DNA of 64,000 nt from Pseudisothecium myosuroides (GCA_951799445.1 OX637293.1:25048001-25112000); one strand, 5' to 3'; shown: positions 39,901 through 51,731, numbered from the stretch's first letter. Numbers and translations: made by a program. Notes: a model not told the origin generated them from the letters alone.

Positions 39901-41366
39901 GCTCGTTCTTTCCCTCTCCGTGCTTTGCTTTGGCCGCAGGGTTTCGCCAGCTTGTGGTTACGTTTCGTGTGTCCGATGGTCGTTGTGACTTACTGTTGTT
40001 GACTCGGCCACCTTGTGCAGATACAGCACCGGAGCCGGAGGAACCATCATCCAGCAGTACCATCCTGGCGGGGGTGCGCTCCCTCTGAGCAGTTATCCGA
40101 TGTCTGGTGGCTATGGCTCCTACAGTGCGTCTCCTGGCACCTGCGGCACGTCTGGAGGCTCCCTTCGTCTGGGGATGGGATTGGACCGCAGCGGGTCCTC
40201 GAAGGGGAGCGTGGAGGGGACGACGCCCCCACCCGTGCACGCCGGCAGCGTGGAGAACCAGGGCGGGCAGGAAGCGAGTGCAGACGGTTTCGGCTCTTCC
40301 CGGCCGAGCAATGAAGACGGGATGATGGTGCCGGGCATGCCCGTGGCCATTCCCATGCCGCCGCCCGGCATGCTGGCGTACGATGGTATGGGTGGCGCGT
40401 TCGGTGCGTCGGTGCATCCGATGTATTACGCCCATCCGGGGCCCTGGATGGCGGCCCCTGCTCGGCAGATGGGCGAGCGCGGGGACGTGTACAACCAGGC
40501 CTCCGCGTTCCAGGAGCAGAGTTCCGGGACGGGGCATCACTCTCGCGCGGGGCAGAGCCACCAGCACACGCACCACCACCAGGGCAGCCAGCACCACCAC
40601 CACCACCACCACCATCACCTGGGGAGCGGCTCGCAGCCTTCCGGGAACGCGGGCGTGCAAGACGAGCAGCAGCAGTCCGTGATCACGCCCGGGTCGGGCG
40701 CTCCTCGTTGCGGGTCCGCCAACATGGCCGCGGGCGTGGTGGACGGCCAGAGCGGCAGCAGCAACGGCTACGGCAGCACGGGCAACGGGAACGGGTCCGT
40801 GAACGGCAGCGCGTCCGGCAGCAATGCCGGGCCGAACAACGGGCAGAGTGGGCTGGGCGTGGCCCCTATGGCGACGGACAACGGGGGGAACGACCCCGCC
40901 GTGGATGGGGTGAGCGGAGCCAACGGGGTGTGCACGGAGCAGATGCGCTTCGCGCGACGGGAGGCTGCCTTGAACAAATTCAGGCAGAAGCGCAAGGAGC
41001 GCTGCTTTGAGAAGAAGGTGCGTAGGAATGGCGGTTTCCAGCTCTCCTTGCGTTCGTTTTGGCACTTCGGTTTTGCATGCTGTGTAATCCATTTTGATGC
41101 GCGAGATTTATGAAGTGACTGGATAGTTCGGTGTGTTCAGCCTCGCGCTGAATGTGATGCGTGAGCTCAGCTGGCAGTCGGAGTGCGTCGGTCGGTCGGT
41201 CGTCGGGTTGGTTGGTTATTGTCATCTAACTAACGGTGAAGGGTCCGTTTTCTTTTTTCAGGTGCGATATCAAAGCAGGAAGAGGCTGGCCGAGCAAAGA
41301 CCGCGCGTGCGCGGGCAGTTTGTGCGGCAGGCGGTGTACGACCCAGCTGCCGGTGACGCGGAATAG
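36997..41366 (+). CDS. PRR: Pseudo-response regulator of the circadian clock (PRR family, receiver plus CCT)
   Basis: Transcriptional regulator of the plant circadian clock, expected in the nucleus. Eight exons (36997-37612, 37975-38136, 38258-38391, 38702-38878, 39058-39163, 39380-39836, 40021-41017, 41262-41366) join in phase to 2754 nt, 917 residues, ending TAG. An in-frame stop at 36988 precedes the first ATG. The receiver domain is at about 178-304: [31 protein letters not shown] with Asp232, and [12 protein letters not shown] with Lys284. The middle is long, acidic and low-complexity; exon 6 ends SGGSAFSR, continued by YSTGAG as in PRR7-type proteins. Exon 7 codes a His run and Gly/Ser/Asn-rich repeats. 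CCT motif at about 864-907: [20 protein letters not shown] then [14 protein letters not shown]. Asp232 is kept where seed-plant PRRs have Glu. The exon 2 donor was set at GTGA|GTAAGT because it restores VPVVIMSSYDS. PRR subtype is not assigned. Confidence 0.93.
40566..40620 (+). repeat. CAC-repeat tract coding a polyhistidine run in the PRR
   Basis: CAC/CAG-rich DNA in exon 7 encodes [11 protein letters not shown] followed by nine consecutive His. This is a simple-sequence tract inside coding DNA and likely varies in length between alleles. Confidence 0.8.
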
Positions 41367-42330
41367 CCCTTGTTTAAATAATTCTTCCTTTTTTTGGTTT
41401 CCTTTTTAGTTTCTGATACTCTTTTTATTCTTCGTAAGTTAGCCCCATTCCCGTCTTAGCCTGAGATAGGGGGATTTATCTTCTTTCTTGGGACTGGAAA
41501 GTCGTTATTCTTGTTTGCGACTCTCGCGTTGCTTGAACCTGTCATTGTACTCCTGAGGCCGGACAGCCGATGCTCCCTCTTTTCTAGTACTGGTTTGGCA
41601 TTTTCACTATTTACGATTCCTGGGATTTTCCAGTCCTAATGAGACCGCTGCGCTACTTGTTATACTGTAAATGGAGTTATTACCAATCCCTTTCGAGTAT
41701 TGCAGTTTCGTTGTCAGGGATCGTGGGTGCTCGTCGCTGTCACTGCATTGTCAATGCTTGCTTGACCTTGTTGGTGCTTTGAGTGGCGTTTGACTGGGAA
41801 GGTTAGTATTGGAACTGAAGTTACGTGAGAAGCATCTGTGTTGCGGCATTTGCAGGATTGTTGGGTTAACACTTGAGAATGCTGCATTCGGATATCTATA
41901 TTACTCATGAACGATTATAGTATTTTTGGTAGGTGAGGTGTTGTTTTCTTGTCATGGTGGTCTGCTGAGTCTCCAAGCTTTGATGTGTGTTCATTTATCC
42001 AGATTTTGGTCTCAATTGGGTTGAGCTCACATTTAGGTACAGGCTTCAAAGTGTGAAGTTGAAGCAGTTTACTGGGGACAGGATGTAATGTGTGCAATAT
42101 TTTCATGCAAAAAGCCATGCCATGAATATGAGTTCGTATAATATGAATGGGTGCATATTGAAATGTGTTATGTTCCATACTTTAGATAGGTATATCTACA
42201 TCCTTTTGTTGCAGCAAAAGTCCATGGGGTTGACTTTAGGCTTGCGAAGAAATTCTCAGGTGATTTACCGGTGGCCCAAACCAGTGGTTCTCCAGATTCT
42301 AATTAACCCTGTAAAGATGGGCCTATGACC
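41367..42330 (+). other. Probable 3' UTR and downstream flank of the PRR gene
   Basis: GC-balanced, T-rich text continues about 900 bp past the stop codon before AT-rich DNA returns near 42340, as expected for a long 3' UTR plus terminator region. No poly(A) site can be fixed by eye. If the TAG were read through, the next stop (TAA) comes five codons later. Confidence 0.4.
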
Positions 42331-43141
42331 ACTGATTTGAAGCCTCAACTAACATCACTATGTTTGCTGCCATTTTGCAACTAGAGATGAATGAAAAAAT
42401 TTTAATTTATTTTTCAGAGGTGAAGTCATATGTTTAATACAAGCTATAAAAATTTCAATTTTTGAGGAGAAAATTTGAAATTACTATGAATTTTTAAGAA
42501 AAAAATGAAGAAAATTCATATCAAATACAAAATATAGTCAAAAAACATGAAATTTTCACCATAGATGAATATTATAGTGTAGAACATCATGGTACAAACC
42601 AAAATTGTTGTGTCATTCTAAAATTAGAAATTCAACAAACCATGGTTGTAGGCTTAAATTTCATGTTGCTATATAATATTGATATTTATAAATTTTTCAA
42701 AATTTTCAATTGGAGTAGAAATTGCACTTGAGAAGCTTCATTTCATTAGTTGGACTGGCAAATTCAAAAAACATCATTTTTATGGCTAAAATTCACATCA
42801 AGAGAAAATAGCAAGAAATGGCCCAAATACACTACAAGGGGGATTCATGGATTGAGCATCTTCTTCCTCAAAAAAAGTCAATAAGACCATAACGAGAGAC
42901 TTTGCAATACTATTCACTCAAAATGTACTCAAGTACCCTCCAAATATATAAATTGAATGAAAAAACATTTTTTCCCATCTGACAATGCTAAGTGAACTCA
43001 TCCATTGGACCACTCTAGTCCGCAATGTCCTTACAAGGTTAAGAAGATGTTCAAATTATAATTTGTAGGTGAATTTTTAGTAAAGTATTTTAAAAGTTGG
43101 GGTCGAGAATAGTTGTTAGCTTTTTTTTGACACATAAATCT
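42331..43141. other. AT-rich intergenic DNA, no gene seen
   Basis: Long A/T runs and no coding frame; nothing recognisable apart from the element that starts at 43142. Confidence 0.45.
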
Positions 43142-43628
43142 TAAGGTAGGAGACTTAATAATCGACCATCTAATTGATAATGGACCTCTGTAAGAAATCA
43201 GGAGAGCGTTACGGTTTTTTTAATGTTTTTGGTAGAATGAGGAAAGGGAAGCAGTTCAATTGAAAATTTAAATTTTAGTTTTTTACCAAAAATGAATTAG
43301 CTATGAGTTTAGAAATTGAAAGGTGTGTAGGTAGCTATTGGTGCTCATAGACTAAACCATTCTTCAATCAAAATCAACCTTTGGATGAAAAACTTCAAAC
43401 TTCGGATGTTTCTATATATTTGGTTCTTAGAGAATGATCCACATCATACTTTCATTTATTTTAGCCTTACATGAATGTACATTTTACTTAGAGAGATTTA
43501 TGAACACAATTAAAAGCAAAAAGTGCATACAACAAACTCTGATCCATTTTTGAAACTCTTTGCAGTTTTTTTAATAGTTTTATAGGGCGATTCTAATTGC
43601 CCACTTGCAATTTGAGCTTCCTACCTTA
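43142..43628. mobile_element. TA-flanked MITE, family A variant 2
   Basis: Starts TAAGGTAGGAGACTTAATAA and ends GCTTCCTACCTTA. The interior matches 9667-10160 (CTCTGTAAGAAATCAGGAGAG, GGTAGCTATTGGTGCTCATAG, AGAATGATCCACATCATAC). Non-coding. It lies only 26 bp from the next element. Confidence 0.6.
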
Positions 43629-43654
43629 TTGATTATCACTTTGGACAAATACAA

Positions 43655-43973
43655 TAAGGTAGTAGGTCCATAAAGCGACCATCTAAGCACTGAACTTGAA
43701 TTTTGGGGAGATAAAACATCTTGAAATATTTTTCAGTAAATTTTCCTTGAAAGACAAGAAGAAATGGCATGTGGCCCAAGTTGTTTCATATTTTTTGGAG
43801 CGTTGCGGAATTAGTTATGAAATTTTGAAGTTGAAAAGCCATAGGGCTCTAAAAGTGACCACCTCCTAGAATGTACATCGTTTGTACATTTTGGTAAATT
43901 GAAGAAAGCAAAATGTACCTCTGTGTCTTGTTCGGTTCAAAATGCCCTGTTGGAGTTTGAGCCTCCTACCTTA
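43655..43973. mobile_element. TA-flanked MITE, family A, empty of the nested element
   Basis: Starts TAAGGTAGTAGGTCCATAAA and ends GCCTCCTACCTTA. The interior matches the 8651 copy (TTTTCAGTAAATTTTCC, TTTGGAGCGTTGCGGAATTAG), but at the GTACAT site where the 8651 and 26845 copies hold a TTAA element it has only about 60 bp of its own sequence, so it shows the unoccupied state. Confidence 0.6.
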
Positions 43974-44210
43974 TATGCCGGATCACTAGTATATTTTGGA
44001 TAAATGAATAATTGAGTAGTTCCGCCTTTCATCCAACCTTTAACTCCAAGTTTTCTAGCCTAACACGACTACTACCCTCATGCATGAATGCTGGCAGAGT
44101 TTTAAGAGCCACTACATGTGCAAAGAGACTTGCAAAGACAAGATATTTATACAAGTGGGGAGGTAGGAGGTAAAACAATCTATGTGGGATATGTAAATTA
44201 GAATTAGTAA

Positions 44211-44530
44211 GAGCTCAACCACTCATAGTGAAGTCAAAAGTAGGAATTGTGTTTAAAGTAGAATTTCAAATTTCATTTAGGCATAGTGGAATAAAAAAAA
44301 TTATAATTTTTTGAAGTAAGTTAATGTGGAAAGTCAAGCTGTCATTCATCTCCAAAAATCCGTTTGAGATTTTGAGCCTTCAATCAAAAGTTATGGACAA
44401 AATTCAGAGGAGATGTTTAAAAATATAAAAAAAAATGTCCCTTCCAAAAGGATTTTTGCCTAAATGAGGTCTAAAAGTCTACTTCAAACATAATTCCTAC
44501 GTTTCGACAATGAGTGGTCAAGCTCTCACC
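44211..44530. repeat. Inverted-repeat element with roughly 55-bp arms
   Basis: GAGCTCAACCACTCATAGTG followed by AAGTAGGAATTGTGTTTAAAG (44211-44262) is mirrored by 44472-44525 (CTTCAAACATAATTCCTAC, then GAGTGGTCAAGCTCTC). The interior is unrelated AT-rich DNA. One arm recurs at 13237-13270. Probably a foldback-type non-autonomous element. Confidence 0.45.
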
Positions 44531-47500
44531 TTAAAACTATCCCCTCGGGGAGATCACTCTTTGTAATTTAAGGAATTAAGGTATACACCTACATTAAGAG
44601 GGTATTTGATGTGGGGCTATTTACCTTAATTTTTGTATTTAAGATGACCACATTTTTACATAAAAAAGCTACAAGGGACATTTTTTCAAATACCCTATTG
44701 TTTTTGTAAATTCATTCATGTAGGCTTTTAAGTGGGGCTATTTTACATATAAAATTTTAAGTATCCAATATTTTCTCGCCACCACCCTTCTTCACAAATT
44801 TTTTCTTTTTTCTACAACATACATGTATAGGATATACACCATGAAACCAACAACAATCAACTCAATTCAATTCAAATGACAGTGACTAAATTTTTAACCT
44901 CTAAAAGTCAATTGTTCGTTGAATAGACAATTAAAAATCCATACAGGTTCTTATGAAGTCAATTTTGGTCAAACATTCACAAAATTTTGACACAAGGTAT
45001 GAACATGTGTCCCTTTAGTAAAAATATAATTTTTATCCAATCGGGTGCCCAAATCAAAATTTATACTTTTCTAAACTTTTTTGGCAATTTGGGCATCTTT
45101 GGGGCATCTTTGCAAAAACACTCAACAACTTTTGAAATTTTGTATGTATATAACTAATAAAATATAGCATAAAATTATCCTAAAAAACTTAATTTTCAAA
45201 TCACATTCTAAGAGGAGTCAAACTTTGTTCACTATGTTGGGGGGTCGTTACAAGAAAGACTTGTTGTTTTTGTTCCACTTTGGCCATTTTCAACCATTTA
45301 TTTCGGGAGTATTGTTAAAATAAAAAAAACATTTTTTTTAATATTAAAAACATGAGAAATGTATACACCTTTAAGAAGAAGGTACCCTATAAAGGAAAGG
45401 CAAAAAGAATTCTCTAAGTAGGAGAACTAAAAAAATGCGTAATTGTAAAAAAATAGATACTCTGATGTTTTAATTTGTAAAAAAAGGAAAAATAATTTTC
45501 AATGAATCTCAAAATTGGCCATTTGGAAAGACTTCATAGTAAAGAGATTTCACCAAAAGAATGTTCTTGAAACCATTTTCAATGTTCAGAATTGCGTGCG
45601 TAAGGGAGCCTTATTTGCATGAAATAAAATAGAATATTCTTAAAATTCCCTCGATAGGAACATGACTTCCTACTATGGAAATAGACCATAGAAATTTCAG
45701 CTCTAGATCATTAAATTTGGGGACTCCATAGTACTCAACCCCCCTAAAATTCAAAAAGTGACTTGTTAATTTAATTGATTTTTAAATATAAAATGATTTT
45801 TTTAATTTTTTGAAAAATATGAGATATGATTATACTCAAGACAAACATCTTCAATCAAAATTTCAACTTCATGCAAGTCGTGCTTCAAAAGTTATCACAG
45901 AAGGAAGCTTTTGCACTCCCTTTGTGACAATGCTCTAGTATAGGTGTTTCTCGCAATGACCCTGGGGCAATTTCAAAGAAAAAACATTTTCTTCTAATTT
46001 CAAGTCATATTGTCTTGCAATTTGTAATTTCCTGAAATTTTTTCCACATATTCCAAATGTTTTTTTCTAATTTTTTACCATTTGAATTTTCAAATACAAA
46101 AATTCTTCATTGCACAAGAAATCATCAAAAAAGGACTAGTGTATTGCCAATGCATTTAACCTCCTTTCATTGCAGGTTGATTTAGAGGAATCTAGACTCT
46201 ATATTTACTTTTGAAAATTTTATGAGTGAAACTAACATCATATACTTATGATTGGTCAAAATCATCATTTAATTTGTGTAGAACAAAAATTTTACATTAA
46301 GGAGGCTTGAAGTCTACTACCCTTATATTGTAAGAATGAAAAATAGTTTTTATTTTTACTTCAAACGTTATAATCTTTCAATCCACGTGATCAAATGGGC
46401 TGAAATTTTTACTAGACATTTTTTTCTTTGTTCAGTTAATTCTTTACTTGTTTAATATACTTTTATGTGGATGAAATTCAAAAAACTATAAGATTTTTTA
46501 TTTGGACGATGCATCAAAGATTGGTAGCTTTGGGCTATTACTCATCCAAAATACCCTCCGCCCTTTAGGGATTAATAACAAGTTTACCATTAAACACTTC
46601 AAAATCCCTATGGAAACTATCCCATAATCATGTTTTTCAATATGAGTGTATTTAACACATATGACTTCAAAGATTGAAGTTAAATGGACTATAAATTCTA
46701 TCTTTGTGTTGCACAATTTTTAGTTCGTTGAACCTACTAAGGTAAACTTCCTATTCGTGCAATTTGACAATTTCTTTTACTTATGGTCAATGTCTTACAA
46801 TTACACTTAATTTTTTGTATATATACACTATTGGTCCCATAGCAAAATTTTAGTCAGTTACCCTTCATTGTAGATTTGTTTTATTCTGTCCATTATTTGT
46901 CCACATCTATACTCACTGTACATAGTACATACTATGAAAAATTTGCACAACCTCCATCTGTCAAGGCTAATTTATTAATAAAATTCCTACTACCGGTACA
47001 CAATGTTTTTACATAGCCTAATTTATATATAATAGCGTATTTAGCATTTCATGGACCCTATAGTAGCCCTATATTGTATATAAAATTTTCTTCCTTTTCA
47101 TGGGCCCTATCTTTTAACTCACATAGTTTTCTAAAAAATTAATAGTGATCACCCCGAGATTATCCCATAGTCTTTGAGGATTCATGATGGACAACCGATT
47201 TCATTATAAAAAAGACCTTCCCACCTTTGACTCTCATAGAATGTCAATGAAGTAATACCATCACTTTGTGCCAAAGAAATTCTTGATGGTAGATGGTACA
47301 CAGACTTTGTGTTCACCTTGAAGTCTAAATTTATTTGATTTTTTTTGCTCATGTGCAATATTTTCTAAATATTTTGTCATTCCTTTCATTTGTTATTACC
47401 CCGGGGAAGTCACTTAGTGCGCATATTAGAAATCACATGAGATCTAAGATAAGGTACTATATATTTATTGTACCTAAAATTCAAAATTATATTATATCTA

Positions 47501-47686
47501 ATGTAGAGTGTGTATAACCCTATATTAGTTATATACCCTACATGTGGGGAAAAACAATTTTTGTAGAGTGGTTATTTAATACCCTTAAAGAAGAGATGGA
47601 CAAAAAATGACACGTGATTTGTCCTAAATTATCCATGAACCTCGGATGAGGGGCTCTAGTTGCCTTGAGAGATATCTGTAAAGTCC
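44531..47686. other. AT-rich intergenic DNA, no gene seen
   Basis: No coding frame. CGCCCTTTAGGGATTAATA near 46558 matches the right end of a TTAA-flanked element without a clear left partner. Confidence 0.4.
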
Positions 47687-48014
47687 TTTGAAGTCATTTA
47701 AAACTTGAAAAATCTATCATGAATTTTGCTTTAATATACTCTTATTTGTTCTCTTCAAATAGTAGAAAGGTTTGAAAGAGCTTGGTGGTCGATCATTATT
47801 AGGTATGTAAGAGCTTGGTGGTTTTCAAATTTGGGTTAAAAATTTTGTAGGAGCTAAAAAAATTTCACCCAAGTTTGAAGACAACTAAGCTCTTACACAC
47901 CTAATACTTAATAATAATAGAGTACCTAGCTCTTTCATACCTTTTTACTATTTGGAGTGAACAAATATGAATTTATTAAAGCCAAATTCATAATAAATTT
48001 TAAATGACTTTAAA
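47687..48014. repeat. 328-bp imperfect foldback (long hairpin)
   Basis: The left arm (47687-47850, with TTTGAAGTCATTTA, TTTGTTCTCTTCAAATAGTA and AGTAGAAAGGTTTGAAAGAGC) is the reverse complement, with scattered mismatches, of the right arm (about 47855-48014, GAAAGAGCTAGGTACTC and AGTAAAAAGGTATGAAAGAGC when reversed). A transcript would fold into a stem of about 150 bp. It looks like a foldback MITE. Confidence 0.65.
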
Positions 48015-49087
48015 GCCCAATTATATTGTAATGTAGTGTCATATTTTTTGTGCTGAAGTACTTGCACTCGATCATTGTATTCATTAGAATATATTGTTGA
48101 TGGTTAGCAATAAGGTGTTTGACAAATCTAGAGTGTATTATTTATAGCTTGTAAATGTATTTGTTTGGCCATAGTACATTTGTCCAAACATATTGTATTT
48201 TAGTTTTCGATAATCATAAAAAATCGTTTGAAAGGACAAAAGAATAAAGAAAAAAGGATAAAAAATAGTAATAGGAAAAAAAATCATACAAAACCTATTA
48301 GTTTTAATTTTTAAATCTAATATAGGGGCAAAAAATTGGACTTAAAAGTGTATTACAAATAATATAGGTGCTATAAAAAAAGGCAATTTAGAATTATTTT
48401 TAACAATAGGATATATTAAATTACAAAATATTAGGTAAATAGCCCCCCATAAAATATCCCTTGATCTCACGTATATACTAAACCTCTAAGCTAGTTACTC
48501 CCCCGTGGTTTTTACCAAACATTCAATATAATTTCCAAAATAATACACGATCATTTTTTTGAATTATTTTGACAAAGTTGCCCTACACCTATAGTATTTT
48601 TGTTATAAAGTATTTGAGGTTCCTTGATGAGCCTTAAAATATCCAAATTAATATTTATGTGGGACCCCATTATGAACAACCTAAGGTGGGTACCTCCAAA
48701 ACCGCCACTTTTTGCTACTAAACCTATTTATTATTATTAGACTGGTCAAATTTTCATATGTTCTTGTTTGGCAAGTGAAAAGAGGTTTCAATGCACAAGA
48801 GAACTTGGCATTTGGATACTAAATGCAAAAGTTATTAAGGAACAAAGTTTGGTTCTAATAACTGATATTTAACTAATTATGGACAAATCCATAGTCCAGA
48901 AATAAGTCGGCCGCCTGCCAATAGAATAGAATCCAACGTTCTAAGTGCAAAAAGCAATGAATGAAAATGAACGAAATGAATACTGAAAATGAAATTTTAT
49001 AATATATTGAAAGTGGCAAAGTACAGAGTTCATAATTAGCTATGAAACGAAAGCTGCTAAGAAGTCGGAGCAGAAGTCGTGGCACAC
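48015..49087. other. AT-rich intergenic DNA with a family A relic
   Basis: No gene seen. The stretch 48681-48850 resembles 26474-26640 (CTAAGGTGGGTACC start, TTCTTGTTTGGCAAGTGAAAAG) and is probably a decayed MITE. GC content rises from about 48890 towards the palindrome-bearing locus. Confidence 0.4.
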
Positions 49088-49454
49088 TGTCGGCCTCTAG
49101 CCGATACTCCGCAGCAATCAGAAAATTGCGTTCCTTGAACAAGGTAAGTTGTCTAAACTATGAAAACTGGGTAAGATTGCCAACTATTGGAAAAAGTGCA
49201 ACACACTAAACATGTGCCTCACACACTAACTCCAACTGCTACAGTGAAATATATGAGGAGTATCAGCTGGCAGCTGATATCCTAAAGAAGGTCTAAAGAA
49301 CTATAGAACAGGTCCTAAAAGAAACAAACACGACGAAGGCGAGACAGTTGGTTTGGTTGATAGAGCTGATGAAAGCTAATGTAGGCGATGAAGCAGACGA
49401 AGTTCACCACATCCGTCCCTACAACCGAAGATGGTTATCGGCTGGCAGCCCATA
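49088..49454. repeat. Three 19-bp palindromes downstream of the second FCP1-like module
   Basis: TGTCGGCCTCTAGCCGATA at 49088-49106, TATCAGCTGGCAGCTGATA at 49261-49279 and TATCGGCTGGCAGCCCATA at 49436-49454. The middle one is a perfect palindrome in which the usual G-C pair has become A-T on both arms, a compensated change. They lie in the non-coding DNA after the stop at 49472. Confidence 0.75.
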
Positions 49455-49471
49455 CCAAAAAGGAGTAGCTA

Positions 49472-50594
49472 TCAGAATAATACCCTCCAAGTAGGCTTCC
49501 AATACTTGACGGCCTGTGCCACTTCATAGTGTAACTGGCCCGGTCTTTTGGAGACTTTCACATATTCCGAAACTGACTCATGCTCGTACATGGGATATAT
49601 GAACGGAACAATGTCAGTTGAAATGTTTGGAATAACTCTACTATCATTCGAAAAGCCAAGTTCCCCCACAAACGGCATTGGAATATAGCACGCCGAATTA
49701 GGTGTCTTCCGCAACGAAAGCGGGCAGACGTCAACCATGAGAACTTGGTCCACGCAATAGAATTCTTTGGATGGGCCCTTCTTAAAAAGAGTTTCGAGCA
49801 TCTTGTAGTACCACGGAAAATTTTGATGATCAACACAGAATTCCCTCCCATATACAAATGTCAACTTGTCAATGACATGTCTCGGAAGCAGGTTTACTAG
49901 CAATGGACGAAGCTCTTGCATTGGCATCTTTGACCAAATCGCCACGTGGAACTTCTCAAACAATGTCGAGAACATTCCGACGATCCCTGGCCGTCTGACG
50001 ACATTTCGGAAAGGGTCCCACTTATCCACCGTAATATTCGGGTCAACAAAACAAAGTAGTCTCGTGACGCAGAGAACGACACATTTTTTGAATGAATGCG
50101 GCTGTCCATTGGTTGACTCTTGAACAACAAAGAAATGTGACGACGCAAGATAATGAGACACAGATAAGAGAGCAAAGAAGATTGCTAAATGTGATATTGG
50201 CTGCCAGCCGATATGCACAACTGACAATATAAACTAAACGACAATAAAAGCAACATTAATCCAGAAGCAACGATTCAGCTTGAACAGCATCCACGAGACA
50301 CGAGCAGAAAATTCTTGAGGTAAAATGGGACTTGCCCAGCCACATATGACAGAGCTCGGTTTCGCCCAAAAAACCATCAAACGCTTCCTTAAAGAGTTTG
50401 GTGGTATAGCACAACACTGTAATCATATGATGCAGAATTATAGGTGCAACCGGTGGAACTCCACCACACAACCTCTGCGACACGTAATGACAAAGTCCCT
50501 TTAGAGTTCAGCGCCAAAAGCCAAGTCCAAACATCTGCAAGACTATGTCATTACGTGTCGCAGAGGCTGTGTAGTAGAGATTCAGCGGCTGCAC
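49472..50594 (-). CDS. FCP1-like HAD domain, catalytic aspartates missing (module B)
   Basis: Main exon 49472-50118, ending TGA, about 215 codons. It shows the FCP1/SCP-phosphatase order: a degenerate motif I (CVVLCVTRLLCFVD, where the family has DLDETL), VRRPGIVGMFSTLFEKF, VAIWSKMP (motif II), and LMVDVCPLSLRKTPNSACY (the family has IDDSP). Both catalytic Asp of DxDxT are replaced, so phosphatase activity is unlikely and a binding role is possible. One upstream exon-like stretch (50256-50594) has an acceptor at 50595 and coding-like text (LFKEAFDGFLGETELCHMWL), but its frame is broken near the hairpin at 50467-50571. The intervening intron carries one 19-bp palindrome. No start codon is certain; it may be the tail of the same gene as module A or a separate paralogue. 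Confidence 0.45.
50467..50571. repeat. Near-perfect hairpin, 31-nt arms and 43-nt loop
   Basis: The left arm 50467-50497 (CTCTGCGACACGTAATGACA in its core) and the right arm 50541-50571 are reverse complements at 29 of 31 positions. The size resembles a short plant small-RNA precursor, but it sits across the degenerate upstream exon of module B and may simply be a local inverted duplication. Confidence 0.7.
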
Positions 50595-50886
50595 CTGCAA
50601 AATTCACAACACCTGATTATAGTGTCCGTGCCAGAACGATCAAACTCTCGAAGGAAACATTTGAATGCTTTGAGAATGAAACAAATATCCGCCTTGTATA
50701 GCCGGACACCCGGCCGTAAATGCCTTTATTACAACTAATTGCTTATGAAAATATTTTTTACAAAAGTTCTAAAAAAACCTAGAAGTTGTTCGCTAGGTCT
50801 AACAAGAATAAATACTATTTAACAGTTGTATGTTGGTTGCCAGCCGATACATCAAATGCCCTCCTCCGAAAGGTTGACGGGCGTCC

Positions 50887-51731
50887 TCAGTTGGTACATC
50901 CCAAAGTTGCTACCTCTTCTTCCGTGTAGGGTACCTCGAACCCCTTCTGACACTCGGGTACAACTGTAATGTACAGATTATGCTCAGTCGATCCCGGCAT
51001 GCAGCGCGGCAGACCGACCTTGCAATTGAGTTCACAGAACTAGGGAACCGAGAACTTCGAAGATAGCAAGCCCCTCAGAAACGGGATCATAAACTGTTGG
51101 AGGAAGGGCAGTTTCCCGACCTTCAATTTGTTCTCCGAGTACATTGTACAAGGAGGTGGATGAATGGCATTGTAAGGCAGATTCAAAATGTTCCTGTAAG
51201 GAACATGATCGACGATCAATGAATTGTTTATAGAGGCCTCGCTGTTGTACAACTACGGCGCGCTGCCGAGGATCTGTGCCAGATGCTTCAAAAAGATTGG
51301 TTTTCCGGGATTTTGCGGATCTTGATAAGCGCTCATGTCACAGTACTCCTGCCCAAAGGCCAGGTACTTCCCTACAATGTCCGGCACCTTCCATCTAATA
51401 CTGCCTAGACGAAATTCCAGTTTCTCAAGGGGCAAATCCGACCAGAAAATAATCCTGATGTCCTGACTAAGGTAGAAGTTCAGAAAAAGTTGAAGTCCGG
51501 GACGATCTCTTATTGCAAACCTCTGAGTCATACTAGCTCCTTTGAAAATGGGAGGCTCATAGAATATTAAGGTTCCCGGGACCTCGAGGAAAAGAAACAA
51601 TTTTGGAGACGCTACCTGTGGAGCGTCAGTTGTGGATGTAGTGGCTCTAGTGTCAAGAGCCGGTTGGCCAAACTCCACACCACGTGCAGGCAAGTTCCTC
51701 TCAAAGGGCTCTGAAGTTCCACAACCAGAAT
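50887..51731 (-). pseudogene. FCP1-like HAD domain with two in-frame TAGs (module A)
   Basis: The acceptor CGTTGCAG ends at 51732; the frame then runs to TGA at 50887-50889, crossing TAG at 51253-51255 and 51037-51039. Domain order: LFLFLEVPGTLIF (motif I, family DLDETL; first Asp is Glu, second is Pro), RDRPGLQLFLNFYLSQ, IRIIFWSDLP (motif II), a middle part with FGQEYCDM, then SLIVDHVPYRNILNLPYNAI (family IDDSP...N.AI), placed after the first TAG. So the fold continues past the stop, showing the TAG interrupts one ancestral domain. It is homologous to module B. It needs a preceding exon ending in phase 1; the gene at 51962-56493 could supply it through a donor near 51922. Probably catalytically dead, and either a pseudogene or recoded. 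Confidence 0.5.

Noticed and set aside
39602..41092. 496-codon minus-strand open frame over the PRR gene
   Set aside because: It is Arg/Pro/His-rich antisense of the GC-rich PRR exons, crosses real introns and resembles no family.
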